From NCBI RefSeq assembly GCF_007860075.1, contig NZ_SJPP01000001.1, positions 3,383,490 through 3,447,489 of the forward strand: a stretch of DNA of 64,000 nucleotides. The letters run 5' to 3'. The notes under the pieces were generated by a model. The model searched no databases. It was not told the origin of the DNA and worked only from the letters and a program-made list of their open reading frames with translations. This document shows, piece after piece, positions 51,329 to 59,232 of this stretch. The position numbers and the translations under genes are program-made. How positions within the stretch are numbered: position 1 is the first letter of the stretch; the number at the start of each line of letters is the position of its first letter. Source of the DNA: Symmachiella macrocystis. GTDB taxonomy: Bacteria > Planctomycetota > Planctomycetia > Planctomycetales > Planctomycetaceae.

Positions 51329-52741
51329 TTAGTTGGACAGTGCTTTGGCCACATCCGTGCGATAAGCTGTCATCCCAGGCACCATTCCCACCAGGGATGC
51401 CAGTACAACCAGTGCGGGGATCAAAACCAGTTCAAACCATTCAAACGCCCACGGATTCATGACGATACCGCTTTTGGCTTCGACATACGGGGCTGCGGCG
51501 AAAACCAATCCGTGTCCGAGCAGAACGCCCAGAATTCCACCGCCCACACAGAGCAAAATCGATTCGGCCAGAATGATGGCAAACACACTGCCGCGTCGCG
51601 CGCCGAGAGCCCGCATGATGGCGATCTCGCGTTTGCGGTCCGACATGGAGTTGTAAATGCTCACAAAAATTCCCACACCCGAGACCAAGATGATCATCGA
51701 GATCAACACCAGCAGCATCAACTGCACGTTGTCGATGAACGTTGAGAACAACAGGCTGATCTGTTGAATCGGACTGACCGCCTGAGCCTCGGGTTGGTCG
51801 TTGATGAAGCCCTGCAACTGCGGCGTGACGATTGGCGATTTCGTACGAACGAGGACCGCCGTGACTTCCTTTTGCTCGTCGGGGATCGGTCCGTGATCGT
51901 GATGATGGTGCCCGGCATGAGCATCGTGCGATTCGTCGCTATGCGCATCGTCGCTATGCGCATCGTCGCCATGAGCATCGTCACCGTCTGCGTGGTCGTC
52001 GTGTGTCTCATCGTGCGCTGTTGCGGCAGGTACGGCTTCGCCTTTCATTTTCCTCAGAGCGGCTGCTTTCGCGGCGGCTTCGTCGGCGGGTTTTTCGTGC
52101 CCTTCGATCATGTAAAACCCATCGAGGTGTACGAAGACCCCTTTGTCATTTGGTGTGCCGGTACGACCGAGGACACCGACGACGGTGAATTCTTCATCAT
52201 GCACGTGCGCATCGCCCGAGCCGTCGTCGACACCGTGGACCGGTTTGAAGGTGCTGCCGATGTCCCAGTTGTTCGCGCGGGCGACCGAAGCACCGATGAC
52301 CGCGTCGAACGGCTTGGAGATATACCGCCCTCCCTTATAGACGCCATATTTTTTGCCCGGCATGTATTCGACGCCGAAGAACTCCGGAATGGTGCCCATG
52401 ATGCGAAAGCCCCCCTGTTGGGTGGTATCGCCTAGCGCCAGGGGAATGGCTGCTTCGATGCGCGGGTTGGCTTTGAGGTCTTTGTAATACAGGTAGGGAA
52501 TGTTTTCGACCGGTTTGCCGAGGTGGAAAATCGTGTTGAGTACCAATTGCAGCGAGCTGCCTTTGGCGCCGACGATTAGGTCGTACCCCGTGGCGGGCTG
52601 ATTGAATGTTTTGAAAATCACGCCGTGCATGACCAGCACGGTCACCATTAACGTGACGCCCAGTGCGACGCTCAGTGCCGTGAGCGACGATGCCAAGGCC
52701 CGTTGCCGAATGCTTTTCCATGCGATTGTGACTAGGTTCAT
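51329..52741 (-). CDS. ABC transporter permease (FtsX/MacB type) with His-rich loop
   Basis: 470 aa. MacB/FtsX topology: one N-terminal helix (21-45), a large extracytoplasmic domain, then three C-terminal helices (LMLLVLISMIILVSGVGIF, IILAESILLCVGGGILGVLL, ELVLIPALVVLASLVGMVPG). Residues 242-284 form an acidic, histidine-rich insert with 13 His (AHDETHDDHADGDDAHGDD and HSDESHDAHAGHHHHDHG), typical of zinc-handling proteins. Start overlaps the ATPase stop by 4 bases. The family works by mechanotransmission rather than classic import. The His loop is also visible as imperfect 15-bp repeats around 51930-51990. Confidence 0.9.
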   Translation of the reverse strand: MNLVTIAWKSIRQRALASSLTALSVALGVTLMVTVLVMHGVIFKTFNQPATGYDLIVGAKGSSLQLVLNTIFHLGKPVENIPYLYYKDLKANPRIEAAIPLALGDTTQQGGFRIMGTIPEFFGVEYMPGKKYGVYKGGRYISKPFDAVIGASVARANNWDIGSTFKPVHGVDDGSGDAHVHDEEFTVVGVLGRTGTPNDKGVFVHLDGFYMIEGHEKPADEAAAKAAALRKMKGEAVPAATAHDETHDDHADGDDAHGDDAHSDDAHSDESHDAHAGHHHHDHGPIPDEQKEVTAVLVRTKSPIVTPQLQGFINDQPEAQAVSPIQQISLLFSTFIDNVQLMLLVLISMIILVSGVGIFVSIYNSMSDRKREIAIMRALGARRGSVFAIILAESILLCVGGGILGVLLGHGLVFAAAPYVEAKSGIVMNPWAFEWFELVLIPALVVLASLVGMVPGMTAYRTDVAKALSN

Positions 52742-53412
52742 TTCGACCCTCCCGGTTTATTGAAATCTCCCAGTCGTTCCGTCCGGTCGAATTGACCGGC
52801 AACGTCCAGCGAGTGCGTGACCAGCAACAACGAAACGTTCCGTTCGCTGCAGGCATCGCGAATGAGCTTTAAGACCAACTCCTGATTTTTGACGTCGACA
52901 TTGGCAGTCGGTTCGTCGGCTAACAATAAGGAAGGTTGGTTGGCCAACGAGCGGGCGACGGCCACGCGTTGCTGTTCGCCGACCGAAAGCGTGCCGGGAC
53001 GGTGATTGAGGCGATGTCCCAAACCGACCCGTTCCAGAAGTTCCTGAGCGACTTTCTTACCGCCCGAGTTGCCGGCGAAGCTCATGCCCAGCATCACGTT
53101 TTCTAACGCCGTGAAAGCGTCCAGCAGATTGAACGTTTGGAAGACAAACCCAATCCGCTCCGCGCGAAACCGATCCCGTTTGACCTCCATCATGCCGGTC
53201 AAGTCGTAGCCATCGACGGCGATGCTGCCGGCATCGGCTTGGGTGATGCCGGAAATCACGTTGAGTAAGGTCGTCTTTCCGCCGCCGCTTTCGCCGACCA
53301 GCACGACCTGCTCCCCTTTTTCCAGCGCAAAATGCTCCACGTCCAAAATCGGCAGTTTCGTGCCGTCCGGCTCGGTGTAGCTTTTGCGGACCCCTTTAAG
53401 TTCTAACGACAT
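52738..53412 (-). CDS. ABC transporter ATPase (LolD/MacB type)
   Basis: 224 aa. Walker A GESGGGKTTLLN, Q-loop FQTFNLLDAFTALEN, signature LSVGEQQRVAVARSLANQ, Walker B LLLADEPTANVD, H-loop VTHSLDVA. Short N-terminus (LELKGVRKSYTEPDGT) as in the LolD/MacB/FtsE group. Powers the adjacent permease. First gene of a minus-strand series reaching 46781. An imperfect regulatory candidate (inverted repeat GCAATT-C-AATTGC) lies 211 bp upstream. Confidence 0.94.
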   Translation of the reverse strand: MSLELKGVRKSYTEPDGTKLPILDVEHFALEKGEQVVLVGESGGGKTTLLNVISGITQADAGSIAVDGYDLTGMMEVKRDRFRAERIGFVFQTFNLLDAFTALENVMLGMSFAGNSGGKKVAQELLERVGLGHRLNHRPGTLSVGEQQRVAVARSLANQPSLLLADEPTANVDVKNQELVLKLIRDACSERNVSLLLVTHSLDVAGQFDRTERLGDFNKPGGSK

Positions 53413-53809
53413 TCCGGCTCCATATCATCCGGGAGTGACTGCGGACACGATCTCAGCCAGTTTTTAGCGGAGGGCGCATTTCGTAAGTGGTTCCATTTCA
53501 GCTGTTTGCAACGACCGTCAAGGTTGAGCGGCGTTCGTTGTTGGCCATCATCTTTGCAGATCCCGTTCGAGTCAAGCAGTCGAAGCAGGCAATAGTTGTG
53601 TTGCTACGGAAATAGTCTATCCGCAATTCAATTGCAATAACTACGCGATAGATTGGGGGAATGTTGGAAACGTTTTTTTGACGACGAGAAAAAACCGAAA
53701 TACCTACTCTCCCTTGATCCGACCAACGTTTTCGTCCCATGATGAGCCTAAGAACCGCTCCTTGCGAAGTGGACAATCCGCCAACCTGCTCTCTCAGACA
53801 TCAACGATC
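53413..53809. other. 397-bp divergent region between transporter operon and esterase
   Basis: Contains the perfect small palindrome GCAATT-C-AATTGC at 53623-53635 in an AT-rich setting, a plausible operator for one or both flanking genes. No further gene is supported; upstream in-frame extensions of the esterase are not used. Confidence 0.5.
53623..53635. promoter_or_regulatory. Candidate operator palindrome upstream of the metal-type ABC operon
   Basis: GCAATT-C-AATTGC, perfect 6-bp arms, 1-base centre, midway between the ATPase start (53412) and the esterase start (53810). A zinc-responsive Fur-family regulator (Zur) would be expected for a Zrm-like operon; this palindrome is AT-rich like Zur boxes but does not match a known consensus closely. 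Confidence 0.3.
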
Positions 53810-54793
53810 ATGATTCCTATCGATTCCAAGACGACTTTTGTATTCCGCCGGTGTGCAGCGTTTTTGGTCCTGCTTGTGGTGCTTTCCGGTCCGCTGACTG
53901 CTTTTGCGGCTGAACCGCTGGTGCTGCCGTTGTGGTCGGGGGACGCGCCGGGGTCTGAGAATATTGACGAGGCGGAAATCGTGATGGATCGAGGTGCAGG
54001 CAAGGGGTATCGCGATCGCAGCATCGCTCAGGTGCACCAGCCGACCGTGACTGTGTTATTGCCGAAAGCCAAGAAACCGTCCGCAGCGATCGTGATTTGT
54101 CCCGGCGGCGGATTCTCGCGGGTGGTGATCGACAAGGAGGGCATTGATTTCGCGAAGTTTCTGAACCAGCACGGCGTTGCCGGCATTGTGCTCAAGTACC
54201 GGACAGCGGAATCGAAAGCTCATTTTTACGGGATCAGCGCGGCGACGGCCGACGTGCAGCGAGCGATTCGGCTTACGCGGGCGCGAGCGGCGGCATGGAA
54301 CATTGATCCGCAGAAGATCGGCGTGTTTGGTTTTTCCGCCGGCGGATCAATCGCTTCGTATGCGGCCACGCATTTCGATCCAGGGCAACGCAGTTCCTTG
54401 GACCCGGTCGAGCGGCAAAGATGCCGTCCCGATTTTGTCGGGCTGGGCTATCCATTGGTCTCACTACGGAACGAAGTCACCGGCGGCCGTTATCAAAAAA
54501 CGGCCTTCGGCAAAAACCCGACGCCGCAGCAGATTCGCCAATACTCCAACGAACTGCATGTTTCCAAGAACACGCCGCCGTCATTTTTGGTGCATACGGA
54601 AGATGACACCGCCGTCCCGGTCAAAAACACCCACCAATTCGCCGCCGCCTGCAAAGACGCGGGAGTCCCATGCACCACCTTCATTCGCGAAAAGGGGGGC
54701 CACGGTTACGGCATCAAGGATCGCGGCAATCCGATCAACCAGTGGCCGACGGCGTTTGTGGGGTGGTTGAAGGATCGTGGGTTGATGGAGTGA
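53810..54793 (+). CDS. Secreted alpha/beta hydrolase (acetyl-esterase/lipase-like)
   Basis: 327 aa from ATG 53810; the longer ORF reading starts in the intergenic region. Signal peptide ends near TAFAAEP. Oxyanion-hole region IVICPGGGFSRVV, nucleophile elbow GVFGFSAGGSIASY, catalytic Asp in LVHTEDDTAVPV and His in KGGHGYGIK. This matches the BD-FAE/acetylxylan-esterase-like group frequent in planctomycete secretomes; an acyl ester of a polysaccharide is a plausible substrate. Single gene; a small membrane protein follows 65 bp later. Confidence 0.87.
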   Translation: MIPIDSKTTFVFRRCAAFLVLLVVLSGPLTAFAAEPLVLPLWSGDAPGSENIDEAEIVMDRGAGKGYRDRSIAQVHQPTVTVLLPKAKKPSAAIVICPGGGFSRVVIDKEGIDFAKFLNQHGVAGIVLKYRTAESKAHFYGISAATADVQRAIRLTRARAAAWNIDPQKIGVFGFSAGGSIASYAATHFDPGQRSSLDPVERQRCRPDFVGLGYPLVSLRNEVTGGRYQKTAFGKNPTPQQIRQYSNELHVSKNTPPSFLVHTEDDTAVPVKNTHQFAAACKDAGVPCTTFIREKGGHGYGIKDRGNPINQWPTAFVGWLKDRGLME

Positions 54794-54858
54794 TTATTTC
54801 ACGTCGAGCGAACCACGGAATCACCGGGGGCCCGACTAGAATTGAGGAGTTTTACCCA

Positions 54859-55176
54859 ATGTCTAGCGTCTTCCAATATTCAATTCCATTAGCAATCGTC
54901 TTTTTTGCTCTGACAGTGGTTTTAATGCTTCCTACCAAAGGAGCTGAACATTCATTGCGTGACCGGATTGGGCGCGGGGTGTTTTGTTTGGTCTGCGGCA
55001 TGATTGGGCTGGCAATTGGGGCACTGATGGAACTTCTGTTGATGATGACACCGATAGGATCCATCGATGGTTCGAGCAACGACGGGGCTTTTTGGATAGC
55101 TCTGGGATTGTCTTTTGGAATACTTTGGGGATTTGTGTATCAAGTGCTTAGTTACTTGAGTTCGCGTAACAAGTGA
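54859..55176 (+). CDS. Small three-helix membrane protein
   Basis: 105 aa from ATG 54859; GAGGAG lies about 10 bases before it, and the longer ORF overlaps the esterase in another frame. Hydrophobic segments at about 8-25 (IPLAIVFFALTVVLML), 40-66 (GVFCLVCGMIGLAIGALMEL) and 80-99 (FWIALGLSFGILWGFVY). No family recognised. Followed by a region of short hairpins. Confidence 0.62.
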   Translation: MSSVFQYSIPLAIVFFALTVVLMLPTKGAEHSLRDRIGRGVFCLVCGMIGLAIGALMELLLMMTPIGSIDGSSNDGAFWIALGLSFGILWGFVYQVLSYLSSRNK

Positions 55177-55634
55177 AGTTGCTTTTGGTTCCCAAGCTCC
55201 GACTTGGAACGCCATTTCGCGAAGCTCTGTTTCGCTGATTGGCATGACTGTAAGGTTTGCTTTCGGGATGATCACTCGAAGCAGAGCTTCGAGAAATCGG
55301 GTTCCCAAACTGGAGTTTGGGAACCAGGGGGAATCAAACGCGAGAGTTGGTCGTCGAAAGTTCTTCGGTTGGCAACGCTGAAATTGCGGCTTCTTGCGGG
55401 CTGCGCCCGCCCCGATAGCTGGCGCTATCGCGGCCACCCTTGTGGTTGATTATCCAGGGTGGGCCGCAAAGTCTGCCTATTTTCAACAGGGGGCCTAACA
55501 GGTCAAACCCGTAGGTTGTGCACGATCGGCACTTTTGAGTTGCTGGGGGACCTCAAGTGGGGAGTGGGGAGGCGTCGAAAATGGGCTTAGTGTCATTCCG
55601 CTCGCCCAGTTTCATGCGCAAGGAAGCCGGAGTC
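55177..55634. other. 458-bp spacer packed with short hairpins
   Basis: At least four perfect palindromes occur in the left two thirds: CTCGAAGC-AGA-GCTTCGAG (55275-55293), GTTCCCAAAC-TGGA-GTTTGGGAAC (55301-55324), GCGGGC-TGC-GCCCGC near 55397 and CGATAGC-TGGC-GCTATCG near 55422. A further near-palindrome (GCGAAGC-TCT-GTTTCGC) is at about 55212. No ORF fits the region. It resembles REP clusters. Confidence 0.65.
55275..55324. repeat. Two adjacent perfect palindromic hairpins
   Basis: CTCGAAGC-AGA-GCTTCGAG and, seven bases later, GTTCCCAAAC-TGGA-GTTTGGGAAC. The stems have 8 and 10 pairs with 3- and 4-base loops. Their form matches the single elements at 3391 and 7334. Confidence 0.75.
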
Positions 55635-56474
55635 ATGAGAGTTCAGGCCAACGATTCGGTGCTCGTCACTGCCAACACGCAACGCGTTGCCGCCGAGCGG
55701 GGCGTGCAACAAGTCTTCACGGATATTTTGTCGTCCGTGGGCCGCAGCGGCTTTGCCTCCGCCGAGGCGAGCGACGGTTCCGCAGTGACTGCCGACGAAA
55801 TTACCGACAGTTGGCACGAGTGGTTGAATGTCTCGGGTCACACGCGGTACACCACTTTGGATGCGGCTGAGTCGACCTTGGAGGACTTTAGCGAGTTAAT
55901 GGTCCAGGCTCACGATGCCGGCGCCTATGCGGCGCCGCAAGCGTTTCTCAGTGGTCTCAGCGACGACCAATTGCAAACGATTCAACACGTTCACCATTTG
56001 GCCCAGCCGATCAACGTGGGCGCATTGTCGGACGAAGGAGCATTGAATCTTCTGTTGCCTCCGCCAGCCCAAGTCGACTTGAATCACGACGGTCTGACCC
56101 AGTCGGGCATTGGTTATTCGTTGCGTTTTCCCGACAGTCATACTCCGCGTGCGGTTGCTGATGCCTGGGAAGAGGCGACTGCTGGTTTGAGTTTCTCTGA
56201 GCGGATGACGCGCGAACTTCAAATGACATCGGAGATTTTGCTGGCCAACATACAAGTTGATGACCAGGGCCGATTTCTCAGTCGCTCCGAACCGGGGGAT
56301 GCGGACTTCGTCAATCCGATGGCCAGTTCCGACTATTCCTATTTGAACAAAGCTCGCAAGGCGATCGAGTCGCTTGAGTCTTTCAAAAATCAAACGCCTC
56401 CCGATCAATACGCCCGCGACCACAGTTTCTGGACCGCCTTTGAATCCGCATTGCAAGACAACGACGCCGTGTAG
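55635..56474 (+). CDS. Unknown protein, first gene of a possible pair
   Basis: 279 aa from ATG 55635 (AAGGAAG about 9 bases upstream); in-frame ATGs at 55581 and 55614 are alternatives. Polar, no signal peptide. Helical regions rich in Ala and Ser (VTANTQRVAAERGVQQVF, FLSGLSDDQLQTIQHVHHLA) and a DLNHDGLTQSG segment that looks like an EF-hand-type calcium loop, plus a C-terminal FWTAFESALQDN. Not recognised. The next gene begins at the base after this stop codon, which indicates a functional pair. Confidence 0.6.
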   Translation: MRVQANDSVLVTANTQRVAAERGVQQVFTDILSSVGRSGFASAEASDGSAVTADEITDSWHEWLNVSGHTRYTTLDAAESTLEDFSELMVQAHDAGAYAAPQAFLSGLSDDQLQTIQHVHHLAQPINVGALSDEGALNLLLPPPAQVDLNHDGLTQSGIGYSLRFPDSHTPRAVADAWEEATAGLSFSERMTRELQMTSEILLANIQVDDQGRFLSRSEPGDADFVNPMASSDYSYLNKARKAIESLESFKNQTPPDQYARDHSFWTAFESALQDNDAV

Positions 56475-56864
56475 ATGGCCGATGACAAAGGGTGCCACAT
56501 GAAACTACGCACAGAGGGCTTCTTTCGAGAGTTTGGATTGGGAAACAATGATGGCGTTCCCATGGAGAGTCTGTTCCGCAGCCACGCCGTCCAGGACGAA
56601 GAGAAAATTGTTCGGTACCTAACTGAAGGGCATTTAGTGGCGTTTTCCCCCGGTGGCCCGGGCGAGCAAACTGATCCCAGTATTGTTCACAATGTCACAG
56701 GGTTATACACAGATGGCGTGTACGTTTGGCCGGATGCGTTGTCTTTCTACGTTGCTGAGCACCATCTACAAATCTCGGATGAGTTCGTTCGGCACATGGA
56801 ACGCTCTGGTTGGCGAATCCCGAGCGAGGATGAAATCGATTTAACCAGCCTTGAGGTCTGGTGA
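56475..56864 (+). CDS. Unknown small acidic protein, second gene of a possible pair
   Basis: 129 aa from ATG 56475, immediately after the previous stop; ATG 56499 is an alternative start. Contains IVRYLTEGHLVAFSPGG, LYTDGVYVWPDALSFYVAEH and DEFVRHMERSGWRIPSED. The TDGxYVWPxxLxxYV-type pattern reminds me of small immunity-like proteins in other bacteria, but this is a weak memory-based resemblance. Acidic, single-domain, close-coupled to the 279-aa gene. It ends 24 bp before the convergent sialidase gene. Confidence 0.6.
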   Translation: MADDKGCHMKLRTEGFFREFGLGNNDGVPMESLFRSHAVQDEEKIVRYLTEGHLVAFSPGGPGEQTDPSIVHNVTGLYTDGVYVWPDALSFYVAEHHLQISDEFVRHMERSGWRIPSEDEIDLTSLEVW

Positions 56865-56887
56865 ATTCGTGGCCACGTCCAATAGAG

Positions 56888-58084
56888 TTATTGGTCGCCG
56901 AAGATTGTCTTTGCTTTCAGACGTTGGAAATCGATTGAGCGGCAGTGGTCTGTTTCATACAGGCAGCCGATGTCGCCGTCGGGAAAGCGGATTAAACAAC
57001 TGTATTCGAAACCGGCTGGGACGATTACGCGGGCCGGTTTCCAGGATTGGCCTTCGTCGCGGCTGATCATGATCGTGCCGTTGGCACGTTTGTCCTTGGT
57101 GTGCGGCAAGGTGTGCAAGAGCACACCCGTTTGCTGGTCGTTGGGCCAGGTATAGCGCATGACGCTGGACATGCATTGCGGGGTCAGTAGATCGGTAGCC
57201 AATCGATGCGGCGACCAGGTTGCTCCGCCGTCGCTGCTCACGGAGAGCTTCCGAACGGTTCCGCCTTCTTGATCACGGGCCGATAGGAGGATGCCGCCGC
57301 CGGCCAGTTCGGCCAACTGGGCTTCATTTCCAAATCCCTTTGGTCCCGGTTCGGCAATCGTACCTGAGAGTTTCCAACTGGCGCCGCCATCGTCGCTATA
57401 CGAAACGCTATTCGCCGATTTTCGCTTGTCGCCGCCCAGATGGTAGACTTCGTAATTGGGGAACACGATGCGCCCCTGATGCGGGCCGCGGGTCAGTTGC
57501 AAAGCGGCGCCGGGGCTGCCGACGGAGATCGCCGTTTTTCGCCGCATGTCTCGCGTGACGTTGCGCGGTTTCGACCAAGTGGCGCCGTCATCATCAGAAT
57601 GTGTCAAAAACAGGGACACGTTTTTCGGGCCCCCGTATCCCGGCTCGGCGATGACGGTGTGTTTGGTCGTGCGGGCATGCACGCCTTTGGGGAAATGCGT
57701 GTACCGTAGAAGAATACGTCCACTGTCCAGCACAACAACGCAAGGATCATTCAGCGAATCGCCCCCCGCTTCGGCAACGATTTGCAACGGCTGCCAACTG
57801 CGACCGCCGTCGAGACTGCGGCGCAGCACGATATCGTTTTCGGCATGGTCGTGCAAACCAAGGCGCCGTTCGGCAAACGCCAGCAAGGTTCCCGAATTGG
57901 TCCGTGCCAATGCAGGAATACGAAAACCAAATTCGCTCTCTTTTCCTTCGCCCAGTTCAAAGAGCGTGGTGGCATTTTGTGCCGTTTCGCTATCCGCAGC
58001 CCGCAGCGTGGTGCGCGACATTTCGGGTGCGGTGCAAAACGCGATCAAGAATAGGAGCGTGGCGAGTGAGATTCGTAAGTGCAT
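56888..58084 (-). CDS. Secreted sialidase (exo-alpha-sialidase) family protein
   Basis: 398 aa from ATG 58084 with GAAGGGA upstream; the longer ORF extends over unrelated sequence. Signal peptide (MHLRISLATLLFLIAFC, cleavage near TTLRAAD). The arginine-triad start FRIPAL is present and there are five Asp-box repeats (SLDGGRSWQ, SDDDGATWS, SDDGGASWK, SSDGGATWS, SRDEGQSWK) of a six-blade propeller, with GSPGAALQLTRGPHQGR between them. Catalytic Tyr/Glu of true sialidases (CLYETDHC) are plausible. It likely removes terminal sugars from glycoconjugates. Preceded on the same strand by a TPR-like gene 47 bp away. Confidence 0.88.
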   Translation of the reverse strand: MHLRISLATLLFLIAFCTAPEMSRTTLRAADSETAQNATTLFELGEGKESEFGFRIPALARTNSGTLLAFAERRLGLHDHAENDIVLRRSLDGGRSWQPLQIVAEAGGDSLNDPCVVVLDSGRILLRYTHFPKGVHARTTKHTVIAEPGYGGPKNVSLFLTHSDDDGATWSKPRNVTRDMRRKTAISVGSPGAALQLTRGPHQGRIVFPNYEVYHLGGDKRKSANSVSYSDDGGASWKLSGTIAEPGPKGFGNEAQLAELAGGGILLSARDQEGGTVRKLSVSSDGGATWSPHRLATDLLTPQCMSSVMRYTWPNDQQTGVLLHTLPHTKDKRANGTIMISRDEGQSWKPARVIVPAGFEYSCLIRFPDGDIGCLYETDHCRSIDFQRLKAKTIFGDQ

Positions 58085-58131
58085 GAGTTCCCTTCGGCAG
58101 CGGGTGCAGAAAGTTTGATTGAGAGGAGAGG

Positions 58132-58962
58132 CTATGGCTCGGCAAATACCTCGGCCGCTGTTTTGATTTGTTCGGCGAAGAATTTCGCGTCCTCCGTGTT
58201 GCGGGATTTTAGGGCGGCGAGGGCGGCTTCGTATTTTTGTTTGGCGTCGGCTGCTGCGTTCGGCGAGAGTTGATCTGCGAGCGCGGTGTACCCGGCGGCC
58301 ATGAATTGATAATCGGTCTTGTTCGCCTTCGTAAATTCTACGGAAGATTTGTTGAATTCCGCAATCGCGTCGGCATGTCGATGGGCTGCCAGATGATGCG
58401 CGCCGACGAGCCAATGAGCATGGCCCAGTATTTCGGCGTCCCGTTTTAATTCACGGGCCAAGCGAAGGTTCAATAACGCAGCATCGTAGCCTGCCGCCCG
58501 ATCCGATGCGGTGATCGTAATCCCCTCGTCCCGCCAACCGGGCCAGCAGTTCACGCCCAGGTTATAAGCGATCGTCTTGGCTATGCCGCGAAGTTGTTCT
58601 GCGGATTTCGGATTAGTGGTTTCGAGTTGCTTTGCTTGCGAGAGCGCATATCCAATTCCGCCGCGACCGAACATAACCATTTGCGGGACGTTCTTCTCCT
58701 GAAAATAGAATTGGCGGAGCAGTTGCGAGTAATGCTCGGCCACTACAGCTGGTTCACCAGCGGCTTCCAGTTCGGCCATGGCGGCATAGGTGTCGTCGCC
58801 TTGTTTGACGGCGGTCACGATTTGATTTAACAGTGCTTTGTCGACGGGGATTTTTTGTTCTTCAGTCATGGCGACCTGTTGCGAGCATGCGAGTAAAGTA
58901 GCTGTGAGGACAACGATTTGTGCGGTGGTTGAAACCGGCAATCGGAATGAGTGGCGAGCCAT
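58132..58962 (-). CDS. Secreted helical-repeat (TPR-like) protein
   Basis: 276 aa from ATG 58962 (AAGGGTGA upstream); longer ORF rejected. Signal peptide with a Cys at the end (LTATLLACSQQ), possibly a lipoprotein, lipobox TLLAC. Mature part is helical, with TPR-like pairs (AHWLVGAHHLAAHRHADAI, FMAAGYTALADQLSPNAAAD) and an N-terminal helix bundle. No specific family. Same strand and 47 bp before the sialidase, so the two probably form an operon; it may dock the enzyme or sense substrate. Confidence 0.72.
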   Translation of the reverse strand: MARHSFRLPVSTTAQIVVLTATLLACSQQVAMTEEQKIPVDKALLNQIVTAVKQGDDTYAAMAELEAAGEPAVVAEHYSQLLRQFYFQEKNVPQMVMFGRGGIGYALSQAKQLETTNPKSAEQLRGIAKTIAYNLGVNCWPGWRDEGITITASDRAAGYDAALLNLRLARELKRDAEILGHAHWLVGAHHLAAHRHADAIAEFNKSSVEFTKANKTDYQFMAAGYTALADQLSPNAAADAKQKYEAALAALKSRNTEDAKFFAEQIKTAAEVFAEP

Positions 58963-59232
58963 TTGTTTCACCCTTTGCCTGCGAAAGCGGTACAAACGTT
59001 TCGCACATTCTCTGCTGATTTCGGTTGCCTCCCCGGTTACGTTACGCGAGGATGTTGACTTATCGCAGGCTCTACATATACCGCAGTCGGAGACCAGAAA
59101 CCATGGCCGGGAGTGCCCGGTATCTGGCATCGGAACTTGCGACTTGTTACGCTGAATGTGTTGTTGACGGTTTTTCTGTGAAACGCTCTGTGGAAGATAT
59201 AAAGACACAGCGCCCGCTAAAGAACGATCACC

